A stretch of 21,361 nt of DNA from Bacteroidaceae bacterium (GCA_017618515.1 JAFZUB010000068.1:1-21361); one strand, 5' to 3'. Shown: positions 14,713-21,361, counted from the first letter of the stretch. Notes: generated by a model not told the origin, from the sequence alone. A program made the numbers and translations.

Positions 14713-15600
14713 TTACTGCATCTTAAACACGTAGTCGTAGCTATAGGTGCGGACATAAGCCTTGCCGTCCTTGGGCACCACATAGTCCACCGCCTTCTTC
14801 ACCGGCAGTTTCTGCAGGCGCTGGCCGCTGTATTTGTCGACCACATAGACATAGTCGGGCTCGCTGGTCATGCCGTATCCGCAGATGATGGAGTTGCCCA
14901 CGATGGCAAAGCCCGAATTGCATGTCATGGGCTGCGTGGTCCACACTATCTCGTGGTTCTCCATGTCGAAGGCAGTGATGTAGCCCGTCTGATAGCCTGC
15001 GCCATCGGAGTAGCCGTTGGTGCCGTGGGCGATGTAGAGTATGTTGCCCTCGATGACGAAGTCGTGCACCATCTGCGTGTTGCCCATGAGCGTTGTCTTG
15101 GGCGAGAACTTCCACGGCTCGAAGTCATAGGCGGCGTAGAGCGTCGTCTCGTCCTCGTCGGTGATGACCACCTTGCGTGCATTGCCCCAGTTCTCGCCGT
15201 AGGTCGTCACCAGATAGCCGCCTGTGGCGAAGCTGTAGCGCTGGGTGAACTGCCCCATGGGAAACTCGTGGCGTGTCTCCCTGAGAGTGAGGCCGTTGCG
15301 GGTGAGCCACTCCTCCTCGTCGGTTATCTGATTCTGGCGGCACGACAACAGGGTGAGGTGCACCTGCTTGCGGCTCGTGTTGCGCTTGAGCACATGGCCC
15401 TTAAAGTCAAGCTCGGGCATAGGCGCGAACGACATCGTCTGCACCTCGGCGCGGTCGAACGCTCTCATCGGCGGCAGCTTATAGTCGGCCTTGAAGACGC
15501 CGTCGCGCTGCGGGTAAGTCACTTTGGTTTGGGCCAATGCCATATTGGACATTGAGCATTGGGCACTGAACACTAACAGGAAAATGAGTAGCTTTTTCAT
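14713..15600 (-). CDS. Secreted propeller-like protein of unknown function
   Basis: 295 residues from the ATG at 15600. The start is chosen because it begins a normal signal peptide (MKKLLIFLLVFS..., cleavage likely after ALA at about residue 23). The longer frame would run back through the promoter at 15639-15668. The mature part has repeated short beta motifs such as GNILYIAHGTNGYSDG, TGYITAFDMENHEIVWTT and YVYVVDKYSGQRLQKL, typical of PQQ-like or WD-type beta-propellers. No catalytic motif is visible. It is followed at 24 bp by the fimbrillin-like lipoprotein gene and the two probably form an operon. Degenerate heptamers cover its signal peptide and its leader. The exact family was not recognised. 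Confidence 0.75.
   Translation of the reverse strand: MKKLLIFLLVFSAQCSMSNMALAQTKVTYPQRDGVFKADYKLPPMRAFDRAEVQTMSFAPMPELDFKGHVLKRNTSRKQVHLTLLSCRQNQITDEEEWLTRNGLTLRETRHEFPMGQFTQRYSFATGGYLVTTYGENWGNARKVVITDEDETTLYAAYDFEPWKFSPKTTLMGNTQMVHDFVIEGNILYIAHGTNGYSDGAGYQTGYITAFDMENHEIVWTTQPMTCNSGFAIVGNSIICGYGMTSEPDYVYVVDKYSGQRLQKLPVKKAVDYVVPKDGKAYVRTYSYDYVFKMQ
15541..15575. repeat. Degenerate heptamers over the propeller gene's signal peptide
   Basis: Five units: CATATTG, GACATTG, AGCATTG, GGCACTG, AACACTA. On the coding strand they read CAATGTC-like and encode the end of the signal peptide, similar in unit to the AATGTTC repeat at 7971-7991. Confidence 0.65.
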
Positions 15601-15628
15601 TTGAGGTATGGGGTTTGAGGTTTGACCA
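15601..15628. repeat. TTGAGGT heptamers in the leader of the propeller gene
   Basis: TTGAGGT, ATGGGGT, TTGAGGT, TTGACCA directly adjoin the start codon, in the 5' leader between promoter and ATG. Same unit as at 13623-13650. Confidence 0.7.
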
Positions 15629-15638
15629 GTTCTCGCTG

Positions 15639-15668
15639 CAAATATAGTTATTTTTTTACTTAAAACAA
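15639..15668 (-). promoter_or_regulatory. Consensus Bacteroidetes promoter for the propeller/fimbrillin-like operon
   Basis: Minus strand has TTG (15668-15666), exactly 19 bp, then TATATTTG (15646-15639). This is a full match to the TTG-N19-TAnnTTTG pattern of the primary sigma factor in Bacteroidetes. Expected transcription start is about 15632, leaving a leader of about 30 nt that holds the TTGAGGT repeat. Confidence 0.75.
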
Positions 15669-15672
15669 GGAA

Positions 15673-15714
15673 GTGCACAAAAATATGGTATTTTATACAT
15701 ATTTTTTGTACACC
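15673..15714. repeat. Dyad site L beyond the DUF3987 stop codon
   Basis: GTGCACAAAAATATG (15673-15687) faces CATATTTTTTGTACAC (15698-15713) across 10 bp. The right arm plus one base, TACATATTTTTTGTACACC (15696-15714), is an exact inverted copy of 17137-17155 inside the DUF3987 coding region. It lies between the DUF3987 stop and the neighbouring promoter, so it could be a terminator stem or a protein-binding site. Confidence 0.75.
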
Positions 15715-15725
15715 TCCTCTTTCAA

Positions 15726-17339
15726 TTAGCAGAAGACTCCCTCAGCCACGCAATAATGCCCATCAGTGTCAGGCACCGGCAATATCTTGCCGTCATTCCG
15801 TAACTCGGTCCATAGCCTATGCAGACTTCTCTGGTTGCAATAACCCGCCGTAGCGGCAATAGACTGGAACTTTTTCCGGGTGAAAGAATTGCCAGCACTC
15901 AGAAGGTTGACTATCAGTCGCTTCCTCTTCGTTAGCTTGACCCCTTTCATAAGAGCATCCACTTGCTCTCGGGATTTCCTTTCCCGCATATCGGCCTCAG
16001 AGTTTTTGTTGGCCATGTATATGTACTGGCAGTGATCCAGCAACATCTTACCGATGGCCAATGCAAGATTGAAGTCCTCGTCTTGCACTTCCACGCTGTC
16101 CAGCGTAGAGAGAACGCCGCTGCCTTCCGTCTCATAAATCCTGATGACAGTCAGCACCATGGCAATTCTGCCCACATGGACTTCCATTCTCTTAAAGACC
16201 GACAGGATCTCCTCGCCCATGGCGGCGGCGATGTCGCCGTTGTCGTTCAGCGGAGCCAGCCATTGGTACAGCTTTACCTTCTGAACGCTAGCGAGTTTGA
16301 CTCTCAGAGGAATCTTCCTGTTGCTAAGGCAATAGAATATCCCCTCTGCCATTTGAATAGGTTGGGCCAGCACCTCCTCAGCGGTAAGGTCCTCATTGTC
16401 AGTCAGACCCCACATCTGATACTCTTCACGCCTGTTAAGCACAAAGAAGATGCACCTGCTAAGCAGGCCGCTCCCAATACCGTCCCTGCCCAGAAAGTCG
16501 TGCACATCATTGGGCACGCCGCTCAGCACAATGCTAAGCTTGGGCTTGTCAATCTTGCAGATACTGTTGTCGGTAACCCTTGCTACGCTTATCGTCTCAT
16601 GCTCGAGCGCCATCAACAGCGTCTCGCGACTCAGACCGAAGTCCGGATTTCTGAGCATCGACAGCATAGCCTTCATCTCCGACTCTACCATAAGTAGCCT
16701 GCCCTTGTTCTCTGCAAGCATTTTTGTGAAGGCCGCATTAGATGAGTTGCCCGGAGCAAGCAGACTCCTCATCTTGGCTGTACTGGCACCATCTGCACCC
16801 ACACTGTTCAGATACTCATGATAAAGACGGTCGTCTATACCCTTGGCAAACAGTTTGGCATGCAAGATGCTGCCTTTGCCCGACGCAGGCGGCGCAGAGA
16901 TAATCAGCGCCAGATTAGGGAAAAACAGCTTGCCGTCCTTCACCATCTCCACGTTAGGCATCATTCCCGACAGTACGCCAATCTGAGCCAAAGCCAGCAT
17001 GGAGCACCTCTCCGCGCTTTGCATGCCATACTGGATGAGCATGGGCTTAAGCATCTCTGGCAGCCTGTCCAAATCCTCACTCTCCAAAGGAGCCAACAAC
17101 TCAGCATTGACCTCGTTGTCCTCCTCAGAAAAAGAGGGTGTACAAAAAATATGTACTTTGTGCACAGTTTTTGTGACATTTGCCCCATCCGTCCCCGTAC
17201 AGGAGGATTTTGGCATTGTCTCGTCAGTGGTCCAATGGTCACGCGCACCGTGCTGCGCATCATTGCTGACGGCTCCCATTTGCTCGGCGAATCCCTCGTC
17301 AAACAGTTCGGGAGACTTGGTTTGCTGAATAAAATTCAT
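15726..17339 (-). CDS. DUF3987-family P-loop protein (helicase/primase-like)
   Basis: 537 residues from the ATG at 17339. The central domain has a Walker A-like loop APPASGKGS (149-157, lysine 155) and a Walker B-like strand RLLMVESEM (about 214-222, E219), as in the DUF3987 family (PF13148). Relatives occur in phage, plasmid and integrative-element modules and resemble replicative helicase or primase ATPases. The C-terminus (about 470-537) looks like a winged helix. The frame is open 23 codons further upstream, but that stretch lies in the leader downstream of a good promoter, with no family-like sequence. The gene stands alone, with no integrase or relaxase in the window. Oddities: an IR dyad inside codons 59-69, a matching inverted copy after the stop, and a 21-bp repeat array upstream. 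By eye it is somewhat less GC-rich than the pump genes. Confidence 0.85.
   Translation of the reverse strand: MNFIQQTKSPELFDEGFAEQMGAVSNDAQHGARDHWTTDETMPKSSCTGTDGANVTKTVHKVHIFCTPSFSEEDNEVNAELLAPLESEDLDRLPEMLKPMLIQYGMQSAERCSMLALAQIGVLSGMMPNVEMVKDGKLFFPNLALIISAPPASGKGSILHAKLFAKGIDDRLYHEYLNSVGADGASTAKMRSLLAPGNSSNAAFTKMLAENKGRLLMVESEMKAMLSMLRNPDFGLSRETLLMALEHETISVARVTDNSICKIDKPKLSIVLSGVPNDVHDFLGRDGIGSGLLSRCIFFVLNRREEYQMWGLTDNEDLTAEEVLAQPIQMAEGIFYCLSNRKIPLRVKLASVQKVKLYQWLAPLNDNGDIAAAMGEEILSVFKRMEVHVGRIAMVLTVIRIYETEGSGVLSTLDSVEVQDEDFNLALAIGKMLLDHCQYIYMANKNSEADMRERKSREQVDALMKGVKLTKRKRLIVNLLSAGNSFTRKKFQSIAATAGYCNQRSLHRLWTELRNDGKILPVPDTDGHYCVAEGVFC
17137..17165. repeat. Dyad site R inside the DUF3987 N-terminal coding region
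   Basis: GTGTACAAA faces TTTGTGCAC across 10 bp, and GGTGTACAAAAAATATGTA (17137-17155) is the exact reverse complement of 15696-15714. In the protein it encodes residues 59-69 (VHKVHIFCTPS). A 19-bp exact inverted match is not expected by chance in 21 kb. Confidence 0.8.
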
Positions 17340-17423
17340 AGTTTGTTTAGCTATGAAAAAGGAATGAATAATGGGTATCATTCGATTGCACATCGCTGCA
17401 ACCGCCATCTTTTTTCAGCAGTA

Positions 17424-17454
17424 CAAAATTAGGAAAAAAACGCGAAACGCACAA
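17424..17454 (-). promoter_or_regulatory. Putative promoter for DUF3987
   Basis: Minus strand has TTG (17454-17452), 20 bp, then TAATTTTG (17431-17424). This matches the Bacteroidetes consensus with spacing one longer than ideal. The transcript leader would be about 78 nt. The 21-bp repeat array begins about 37 bp upstream of the TTG. Confidence 0.6.
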
Positions 17455-17490
17455 GGAAAAACAAACTTTTTTTCGAAGAAAAAAATTATG

Positions 17491-17671
17491 CCCACTCTTA
17501 CGAAAAATAACCCCACTCTGCGCAGAAAAAAAGTCCACTCTGCCACGCGCAAAACCCCACTCTTAGAAAATCTAAGCCCACTCTCGTGAGCGTAAGAGCG
17601 GCTTTAGATTTCACGAGAGCAGCTTTAGTTTGCACGAGAGTGCGTTTAATTTCACGCGAGTGCGTACATTT
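17491..17671. repeat. Opposed arrays of 21-22-bp iteron-like repeats
   Basis: This is the main content of the 419-bp gap between DUF3987 and the mutarotase. Five units start with (C/T)CCACTCT at 17491, 17512, 17534, 17556 and 17577 (steps 21, 22, 22, 21). Four units in the opposite orientation start with GAGYRSG-type sequence at 17596, 17617, 17638 and 17658 (steps 21, 21, 20). Reverse-complemented, the second set shares CnCTCTCGTG followed by an A/T-rich AAAnTAAA stretch, so both sets are one family. They face each other around 17587. The step is two helical turns, so all sites fall on one face of the DNA, as in iterons or operator arrays. Units are too short and too variable for a CRISPR array. 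Confidence 0.85.
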
Positions 17672-17689
17672 TTATATTATAATACGCAC
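17660..17689. repeat. GTGCGTA/TACGCAC inverted repeat at the array edge
   Basis: Perfect 7-bp arms (17660-17666 and 17683-17689) enclose a 16-bp A/T-only-like spacer. The left arm belongs to the last array unit. It ends about 28 bp before the mutarotase -7 element, so it could be an upstream operator or unwinding site. Confidence 0.55.
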
Positions 17690-17717
17690 GAATGATGGTC
17701 GTAAATAAAAAATTAAC

Positions 17718-17725
17718 TATTTTTG
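17718..17725 (+). promoter_or_regulatory. Putative -7 promoter element for the mutarotase/GH operon
   Basis: TATTTTTG matches TAnnTTTG exactly. The bases 19 bp upstream read TGG, not TTG, so the -33 element is weak, which would fit an activated promoter. Leader about 27 nt. Confidence 0.55.
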
Positions 17726-17758
17726 CAGCAACAACGGAAATGCCAAACGATAAAAAAC

Positions 17759-18130
17759 ATGGACGGTTACGTGCAAAGACTGGGAGACGGCAAGGTGAAA
17801 CGCTACGTGCAGTTTCTCGAGATTACCGACGTTCCGGAGCTGATAGCCCTCTACCGCAAGTGGCACTCGGAGCAGTACTGCTGGCAAGAGGTGCGCGACG
17901 GCATACGGGAGGTGGGAATACTGGAAATGGAAATCTACATCCTCGGCAACCGACTGGTGATGATTGTGGACACGCCCTCCGACTTCGACTGGGACTTGGC
18001 GATGGCGCGACTTGCCACACTGCCCCGACAGGCGGAGTGGGAAGCTTTCGTGGCTAAGTTCCAAGGATGCGCCGCCAATGCCCGCAGCGACGAGAAATGG
18101 CAGCAGATGGAGCGCATGTTCAGACTGTGA
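17759..18130 (+). CDS. L-rhamnose mutarotase family protein (RhaM/RhaU-like)
   Basis: 123 residues. Members interconvert alpha and beta anomers of deoxy-sugars (rhamnose, fucose) in the cytoplasm. The signature LYRKWHSEQYCWQEV (about 31-45) places a histidine at 36 that aligns with the catalytic histidine of E. coli RhaM (RRHNPIWPEL). The C-terminal LPRQAEWEAFVAKFQ matches the conserved tryptophan-containing segment. The ATG at 17759 is chosen because an upstream TTG start would overlap the -7 promoter element. It is the first gene of the glycan operon (24 bp before the GH30 gene), and the company of xylan-type enzymes suggests a pentose- or deoxy-hexose-containing glycan. The true sugar is not known; fucose or rhamnose are both possible. 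Confidence 0.8.
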   Translation: MDGYVQRLGDGKVKRYVQFLEITDVPELIALYRKWHSEQYCWQEVRDGIREVGILEMEIYILGNRLVMIVDTPSDFDWDLAMARLATLPRQAEWEAFVAKFQGCAANARSDEKWQQMERMFRL

Positions 18131-18154
18131 GACCAACCCTGACCGAGAATCGAT

Positions 18155-19522
18155 ATGAACAAGCTACTACTGACAACAGTCATCGCGTGTTGCCTGACGC
18201 TAAACGCCGTCGGGCAGACGATTACAGTGAAGGTGACCGACACCAAGCGGCAGAAAGTAACGGGATTCGGAGCCGCAGCCTGCGACGGCGCGATGCGCCC
18301 CTTTGCCGAGGACACCGAGCCGGTGAAACTGCTCTATGGGCCCACCTCCAAGATAGGGCTCAACATCATGCGAATGGAGATTTCCCCCAACTTCAAGGGA
18401 GACATCTCGGCCGCCGATATCGGATGGGACACCCCCTACGATTGGAACGGCTCGCTGCCGTGCGCCCGTGAGGCCAAGAAGCGCGGAGCCATCGTGTTTG
18501 GCACACCATGGTCACCACCAGGCGAATACAAGACCAACGGCACGCCCCAAGGCGGAAAGAGCGAGAGGCAGGGCAAACAGAGAGGAGCCCTGCGCGAGGA
18601 CTGCTACGAGAAACTCTTTCCGTGGCTTAACTCCTTTATGGCCTACATGAAGCAGAACGGCGTGGACATAGACGCCGTCTCGATACAGAACGAGCCCGAC
18701 TGGTGGGTGGACTACTCAGGCTGCCTCTACACGCCCGAGCAGCAGCTCAAACTGGTGAAAGGCTATGCCCATCTGCTCGACCGCGACACCTACAACGGAG
18801 TGCGCCTGATAAGCGCAGAGCCGCTCGGCTTTGACCCCAGATACTCCGACACGCTACTCAGCGACTCCGTAGCGCGACAACACATTGACATCATAGCAGG
18901 CCACCTCTACGGCCATCCGCCATTGGGCAACATGAAAAAGGCTGCCGCCCTAGCCGAGAAATACGGCAAGGAGGTGTGGATGACCGAGCACTCCGTGACC
19001 GACCACATGCACCGCCTGCCCAACTGGCACGAGCAGCTGCTCTTTGCCGAAGAACTCAACGAGTGTATGCTGGCAGGCTGCACGGCCTACATCTACTGGT
19101 ATATGCGTGCCCACTGGGCCTTCGTAGGCACTGGCGAACAGAGGTACGAGCCGGGCAACACACGCAACTGTCTGCTGCCACGCGCCTTCGTGCTGTCGCA
19201 CTTCTCAAAGCATGTCACAGGCTCCACGCGCCTCGACACAGAGACCAGCGTACCCGCAGAGACCAACGCGCCCTTCGAGTGCTCGGCATACATCAAGGGC
19301 GACTCGCTGATAGTGATGGCCATCGACACAACAGAAACAGGCCACGACCTGCAGCTGTCGCTGCCCGTGAGCGTCAAGAGCGGCAAACATATCCTGTCAA
19401 CAGGCAACGAGGCAGACCGCCTGTGTCAGGAGACACCGATAGCCATCAGGAGAAAAACACAAGAGCTGACCGTCAAGATGCCAGCACGCAGCCTGAACAC
19501 ATTTATATTCAAGATACGATGA
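18155..19522 (+). CDS. Secreted GH30 glycoside hydrolase (glucuronoxylanase/xylosidase-like)
   Basis: 455 residues with a Sec signal peptide (cleavage after about residue 20). The GH30 core is clear: VTGFGAAACDGAM at the start of the barrel, GTPWSPPGEYKTNG, the acid/base glutamate in SIQNEPDW (E180) and the nucleophile glutamate in WMTEHS (E278). The segment AYIYWYMRAHWAF (about 311-323) corresponds to the loop that in GH30_8 glucuronoxylanases holds the arginine recognising a 4-O-methylglucuronic acid branch (R318 here). The sequence after that arginine differs from the usual RRSYG, so subfamily and exact substrate are uncertain. The C-terminal beta-sandwich ends near residue 453. Its stop overlaps the next ATG (ATGA at 19519-19522), so the two are translationally coupled. 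Confidence 0.88.
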   Translation: MNKLLLTTVIACCLTLNAVGQTITVKVTDTKRQKVTGFGAAACDGAMRPFAEDTEPVKLLYGPTSKIGLNIMRMEISPNFKGDISAADIGWDTPYDWNGSLPCAREAKKRGAIVFGTPWSPPGEYKTNGTPQGGKSERQGKQRGALREDCYEKLFPWLNSFMAYMKQNGVDIDAVSIQNEPDWWVDYSGCLYTPEQQLKLVKGYAHLLDRDTYNGVRLISAEPLGFDPRYSDTLLSDSVARQHIDIIAGHLYGHPPLGNMKKAAALAEKYGKEVWMTEHSVTDHMHRLPNWHEQLLFAEELNECMLAGCTAYIYWYMRAHWAFVGTGEQRYEPGNTRNCLLPRAFVLSHFSKHVTGSTRLDTETSVPAETNAPFECSAYIKGDSLIVMAIDTTETGHDLQLSLPVSVKSGKHILSTGNEADRLCQETPIAIRRKTQELTVKMPARSLNTFIFKIR

Positions 19523-20067
19523 AACGAACAATCCTATTTCTTGCCGTGCTTATGAGCTGTGCCATCGCCGGCGCACAAAGCAGCAAAGAGAACAGCAATT
19601 TCTACGGACGCTACGTCTCTGTGCCCTATAAGAGCGACGGAAAGATGCCAGACTCCGACAAGATGCAAGAGATCCATCCCAAGACCGAAGGCAATCTGTT
19701 TGAGGTGCAGTATGACTTTGCCGCCGACCCCATGACAGCACAGATACCGTTGACCATCTATATCCATGAGTACGACAGCAAGACAGGCAAACGAGTGTCC
19801 ACCGAGAAAGTGATAAGCGTCGACCGCTCCCTCCGCTCGCAATTAGAACACAAGGACAACGGTCTCAACATCATCGATTTCACTTACCAGTTCCACGTAG
19901 GGTACGCGGGCGACATCTTCATCTACAAACACCACATGGGACCAAATAACGAAGTAATGTTTGACCTATGCCGCGTCTTTGTCAACGAGGAGCCCTACAA
20001 AGCAGAAAACCTGAAGCACAACCTGAACGTCAAGGAAAGACTGGATTCCTTCCAACTGAGACCGTAA
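19519..20067 (+). CDS. Small secreted protein of unknown function
   Basis: 182 residues with a clear signal peptide (MKRTILFLAVLMSCAIAGAQ; cleavage near residue 19). The mature part is rich in aromatic and charged beta-strand-like segments (NFYGRYVSVPYKSDGK, FEVQYDFAADPM, QIPLTIYIHEYDSKTGK, DIFIYKHHMGPNNEVMFDLCRVF). It shows no catalytic or binding motif I recognise. The ATG overlaps the GH30 stop (ATGA), and 27 bp separate its stop from the GH43 start, so it belongs to the same operon and is exported with the enzymes. Reading the frame further upstream is possible, but only through the GH30 gene in another phase. It may be a carbohydrate-binding or accessory protein; this is inference from context. 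Confidence 0.7.
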   Translation: MKRTILFLAVLMSCAIAGAQSSKENSNFYGRYVSVPYKSDGKMPDSDKMQEIHPKTEGNLFEVQYDFAADPMTAQIPLTIYIHEYDSKTGKRVSTEKVISVDRSLRSQLEHKDNGLNIIDFTYQFHVGYAGDIFIYKHHMGPNNEVMFDLCRVFVNEEPYKAENLKHNLNVKERLDSFQLRP

Positions 20068-20094
20068 ACACATAGGACAAGCAACAACTTGAGC

Positions 20095-21361
20095 GTGAAG
20101 AATACCCTATCCTTCATAGCGGCTGTGCTGATGGCAATGGCTGTGGGGGCGCAGGCGATAGAGAACCCTATCATTTTCGCTGACTTCCCCGACCCCGACG
20201 TGATACGCGTGGGCGACACCTACTACATGGTGAGCACCACGATGCACTTCTTTCCGGGAGCGACGATAGTGAAGTCGAAAGACCTGGTGAACTGGGAGTA
20301 CTGCTCGCAGCCGCTGGAGGAGCTGTCAGACGGCGATAACTACAGTCTGCGCAACGGCCGCCACGCCTATGCCAGAGGGATGTGGGCGTGCTCGATGAAG
20401 GAGCATGGCGGCAAGGTGTATCTGATGATTAACGGCAACGACACAGGCGGCTGGCTGCTGACGGAAACCACTCCCGAGGGACCGTGGCAGAAGCGAAAGC
20501 TGTCGCGCATTTACTACGACCCCGGCATGCTGTTTGACAACGGCAAGGTGTACGTGGCCTGCGGCATCGGCAACATACAGATGTGCGAGCTGGACGAGGA
20601 CTTCAACTACATCCGCGAGCAGAACGTGGTGCGCGACAAGCAGGGACTGGAGGGCTGCCACCTCTACAAGATAGGCGATTACTACTACATCTACGCCACC
20701 TACGGCGGATGGCCTTCAGGCCAGACCGTCCTACGCTCCAAAAACATTTTTGGCCCCTACGAGGAGAAAATGCTGGTAGAGAAATACATCAACGGCAAAC
20801 CCAACACGGTGCATCAAGGAGCATTGTTCGACACCCCCTCCGGCGAGTGGTGGACCATCCTGCAAGAGGATGTCGGCGCCTTCGGACGAATGCCCAACAT
20901 GCAGCCTGTGACATGGAAAGACGGCTGGCCCATGGTGGGCAACAACGGCGTCCCCTACTCCACCTATACGAAACCTGCCACTGGACCTGCTCAGCCCAGG
21001 ACGCCACTGCCCACCAACGACAATTTCCGTTCCTACCCCCTCGGCATGCAGTGGCAGTGGAACCATAACCCCGACGATGGCGCATGGTCGCTCTTCGAAA
21101 GGCCTGGATGGCTGAGGCTGCATACCTCCGATAAGGCACAACGGCTCACACAGGCACGCAACATGCTCACACAGCGCATCTTCGCCTTCAACGACCAAGC
21201 CTCGACAGGTACCATACGTCTCGATGCCTCCAACCTCCAAGAGGGCAACATGGCCGGCATCTGCATCCTGCAAGACCCCTATGCCATGCTCGCCGTCCAG
21301 GTGAGGAACGGGAAGCGGCAACTCGTCTGGAGGCAGGACACGCTCCGTATAGACAACAACT
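20095..21361 (+). CDS. Secreted GH43 glycoside hydrolase, C-terminal part cut by window end
   Basis: Partial: 422 codons to the window edge. A GTG start at 20095 is chosen because it begins a normal signal peptide (VKNTLSFIAAVLMAMAVGAQA); a TTG at 20089 in the same frame is an alternative, and no ATG fits. The five-blade propeller motifs of GH43 are intact: FPDPDVIRVGDTYYMVSTT with the general base at D33, YYDPGMLFDNGKVYV with the pKa-modulating aspartate at D142, and EGCHLYKIGDYYYIYAT with the general acid at E186. From about residue 310 a beta-sandwich domain begins, as in beta-xylosidase/arabinofuranosidase subfamilies. With GH30 next to it, xylan or arabinoxylan side-chain or oligomer cleavage is likely. 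The subfamily cannot be fixed by eye. Confidence 0.88.
   Translation, partial: MKNTLSFIAAVLMAMAVGAQAIENPIIFADFPDPDVIRVGDTYYMVSTTMHFFPGATIVKSKDLVNWEYCSQPLEELSDGDNYSLRNGRHAYARGMWACSMKEHGGKVYLMINGNDTGGWLLTETTPEGPWQKRKLSRIYYDPGMLFDNGKVYVACGIGNIQMCELDEDFNYIREQNVVRDKQGLEGCHLYKIGDYYYIYATYGGWPSGQTVLRSKNIFGPYEEKMLVEKYINGKPNTVHQGALFDTPSGEWWTILQEDVGAFGRMPNMQPVTWKDGWPMVGNNGVPYSTYTKPATGPAQPRTPLPTNDNFRSYPLGMQWQWNHNPDDGAWSLFERPGWLRLHTSDKAQRLTQARNMLTQRIFAFNDQASTGTIRLDASNLQEGNMAGICILQDPYAMLAVQVRNGKRQLVWRQDTLRIDNN

Noticed and set aside
15714..17137. Phase-variable inversion of the DUF3987 body
   Set aside because: The inverted copies could allow it, but no recombinase gene is in the window and the inverted arrangement does not join the gene body to a visible start codon. 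Kept only as a testable option.
17371..17589. 72-codon plus-strand frame through the repeat array, giving PTL-like repeats
   Set aside because: The repeat steps of 21 and 22 bp do not keep one reading frame, the residues are Lys/Thr-rich low complexity, and the stop falls in mid-array. The DNA repeats explain it better than a protein does.
17491..17671. CRISPR-like array
   Set aside because: Units of 21-22 bp share only a short core, orientation flips in the middle, there are no spacer-sized gaps and no cas genes are present.

Overview
The window looks like a chromosomal segment of a Bacteroidales bacterium, most like Prevotellaceae or a near relative. The evidence is promoter-like sites of the Bacteroidetes type (TAnnTTTG, in the best cases with TTG 19-20 bp upstream), many lipoproteins and secreted proteins, a meso-diaminopimelate dehydrogenase, a DUF6057/PD40 gene pair, a fimbrillin-like lipoprotein and a polysaccharide-degrading gene cluster. 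No rRNA, tRNA, CRISPR array or transposase was seen.

Layout. (1) 1-152: the 3' end of an unidentified plus-strand gene, closed by a GC-rich hairpin. (2) 4479-222, minus strand: ddh, then a haem-binding-motif PD40 lipoprotein, then a DUF6057 membrane protein, tightly packed (gaps 12 and 4 bp). (3) 6655-4566, minus strand: an AraC-type regulator followed by a membrane acyltransferase. (4) 6823-12472, plus strand: a complete tripartite RND efflux system (periplasmic adaptor lipoprotein, inner-membrane pump, TolC-like outer-membrane channel), divergent from the AraC regulator across a 167-bp region rich in inverted repeats. (5) 15600-12502, minus strand: a secreted propeller-like protein and a large fimbrillin-like lipoprotein, behind a consensus promoter and convergent with tolC. 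(6) 17339-15726, minus strand: a lone DUF3987 P-loop protein. (7) 17759 to the end, plus strand: a sugar mutarotase, a GH30 enzyme, a small secreted protein and a GH43 enzyme that runs off the edge, together a fragment of a xylan/arabinoxylan-type utilisation cluster.

The most unusual content lies around DUF3987 and in the repeats. Between DUF3987 and the mutarotase is a 180-bp array of about nine 21-22-bp units, five in one orientation and four in the other, facing each other around position 17587. DUF3987 also carries a dyad site (GTGyACAAA arms) inside its own N-terminal coding region, and the same 19-bp core recurs inverted just beyond its stop codon. A helicase-like P-loop protein with iteron-like repeats and paired dyads could be a self-regulated or replication-related module, but this is inference.

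The rest of the window is peppered with two further repeat classes. One is a 32-bp palindromic element read in frame inside two unrelated membrane proteins as the same peptide, with a diverged intergenic copy. The other is at least a dozen degenerate 6-8-bp tandem repeats, often lying over signal peptides, N-termini or intergenic leaders.
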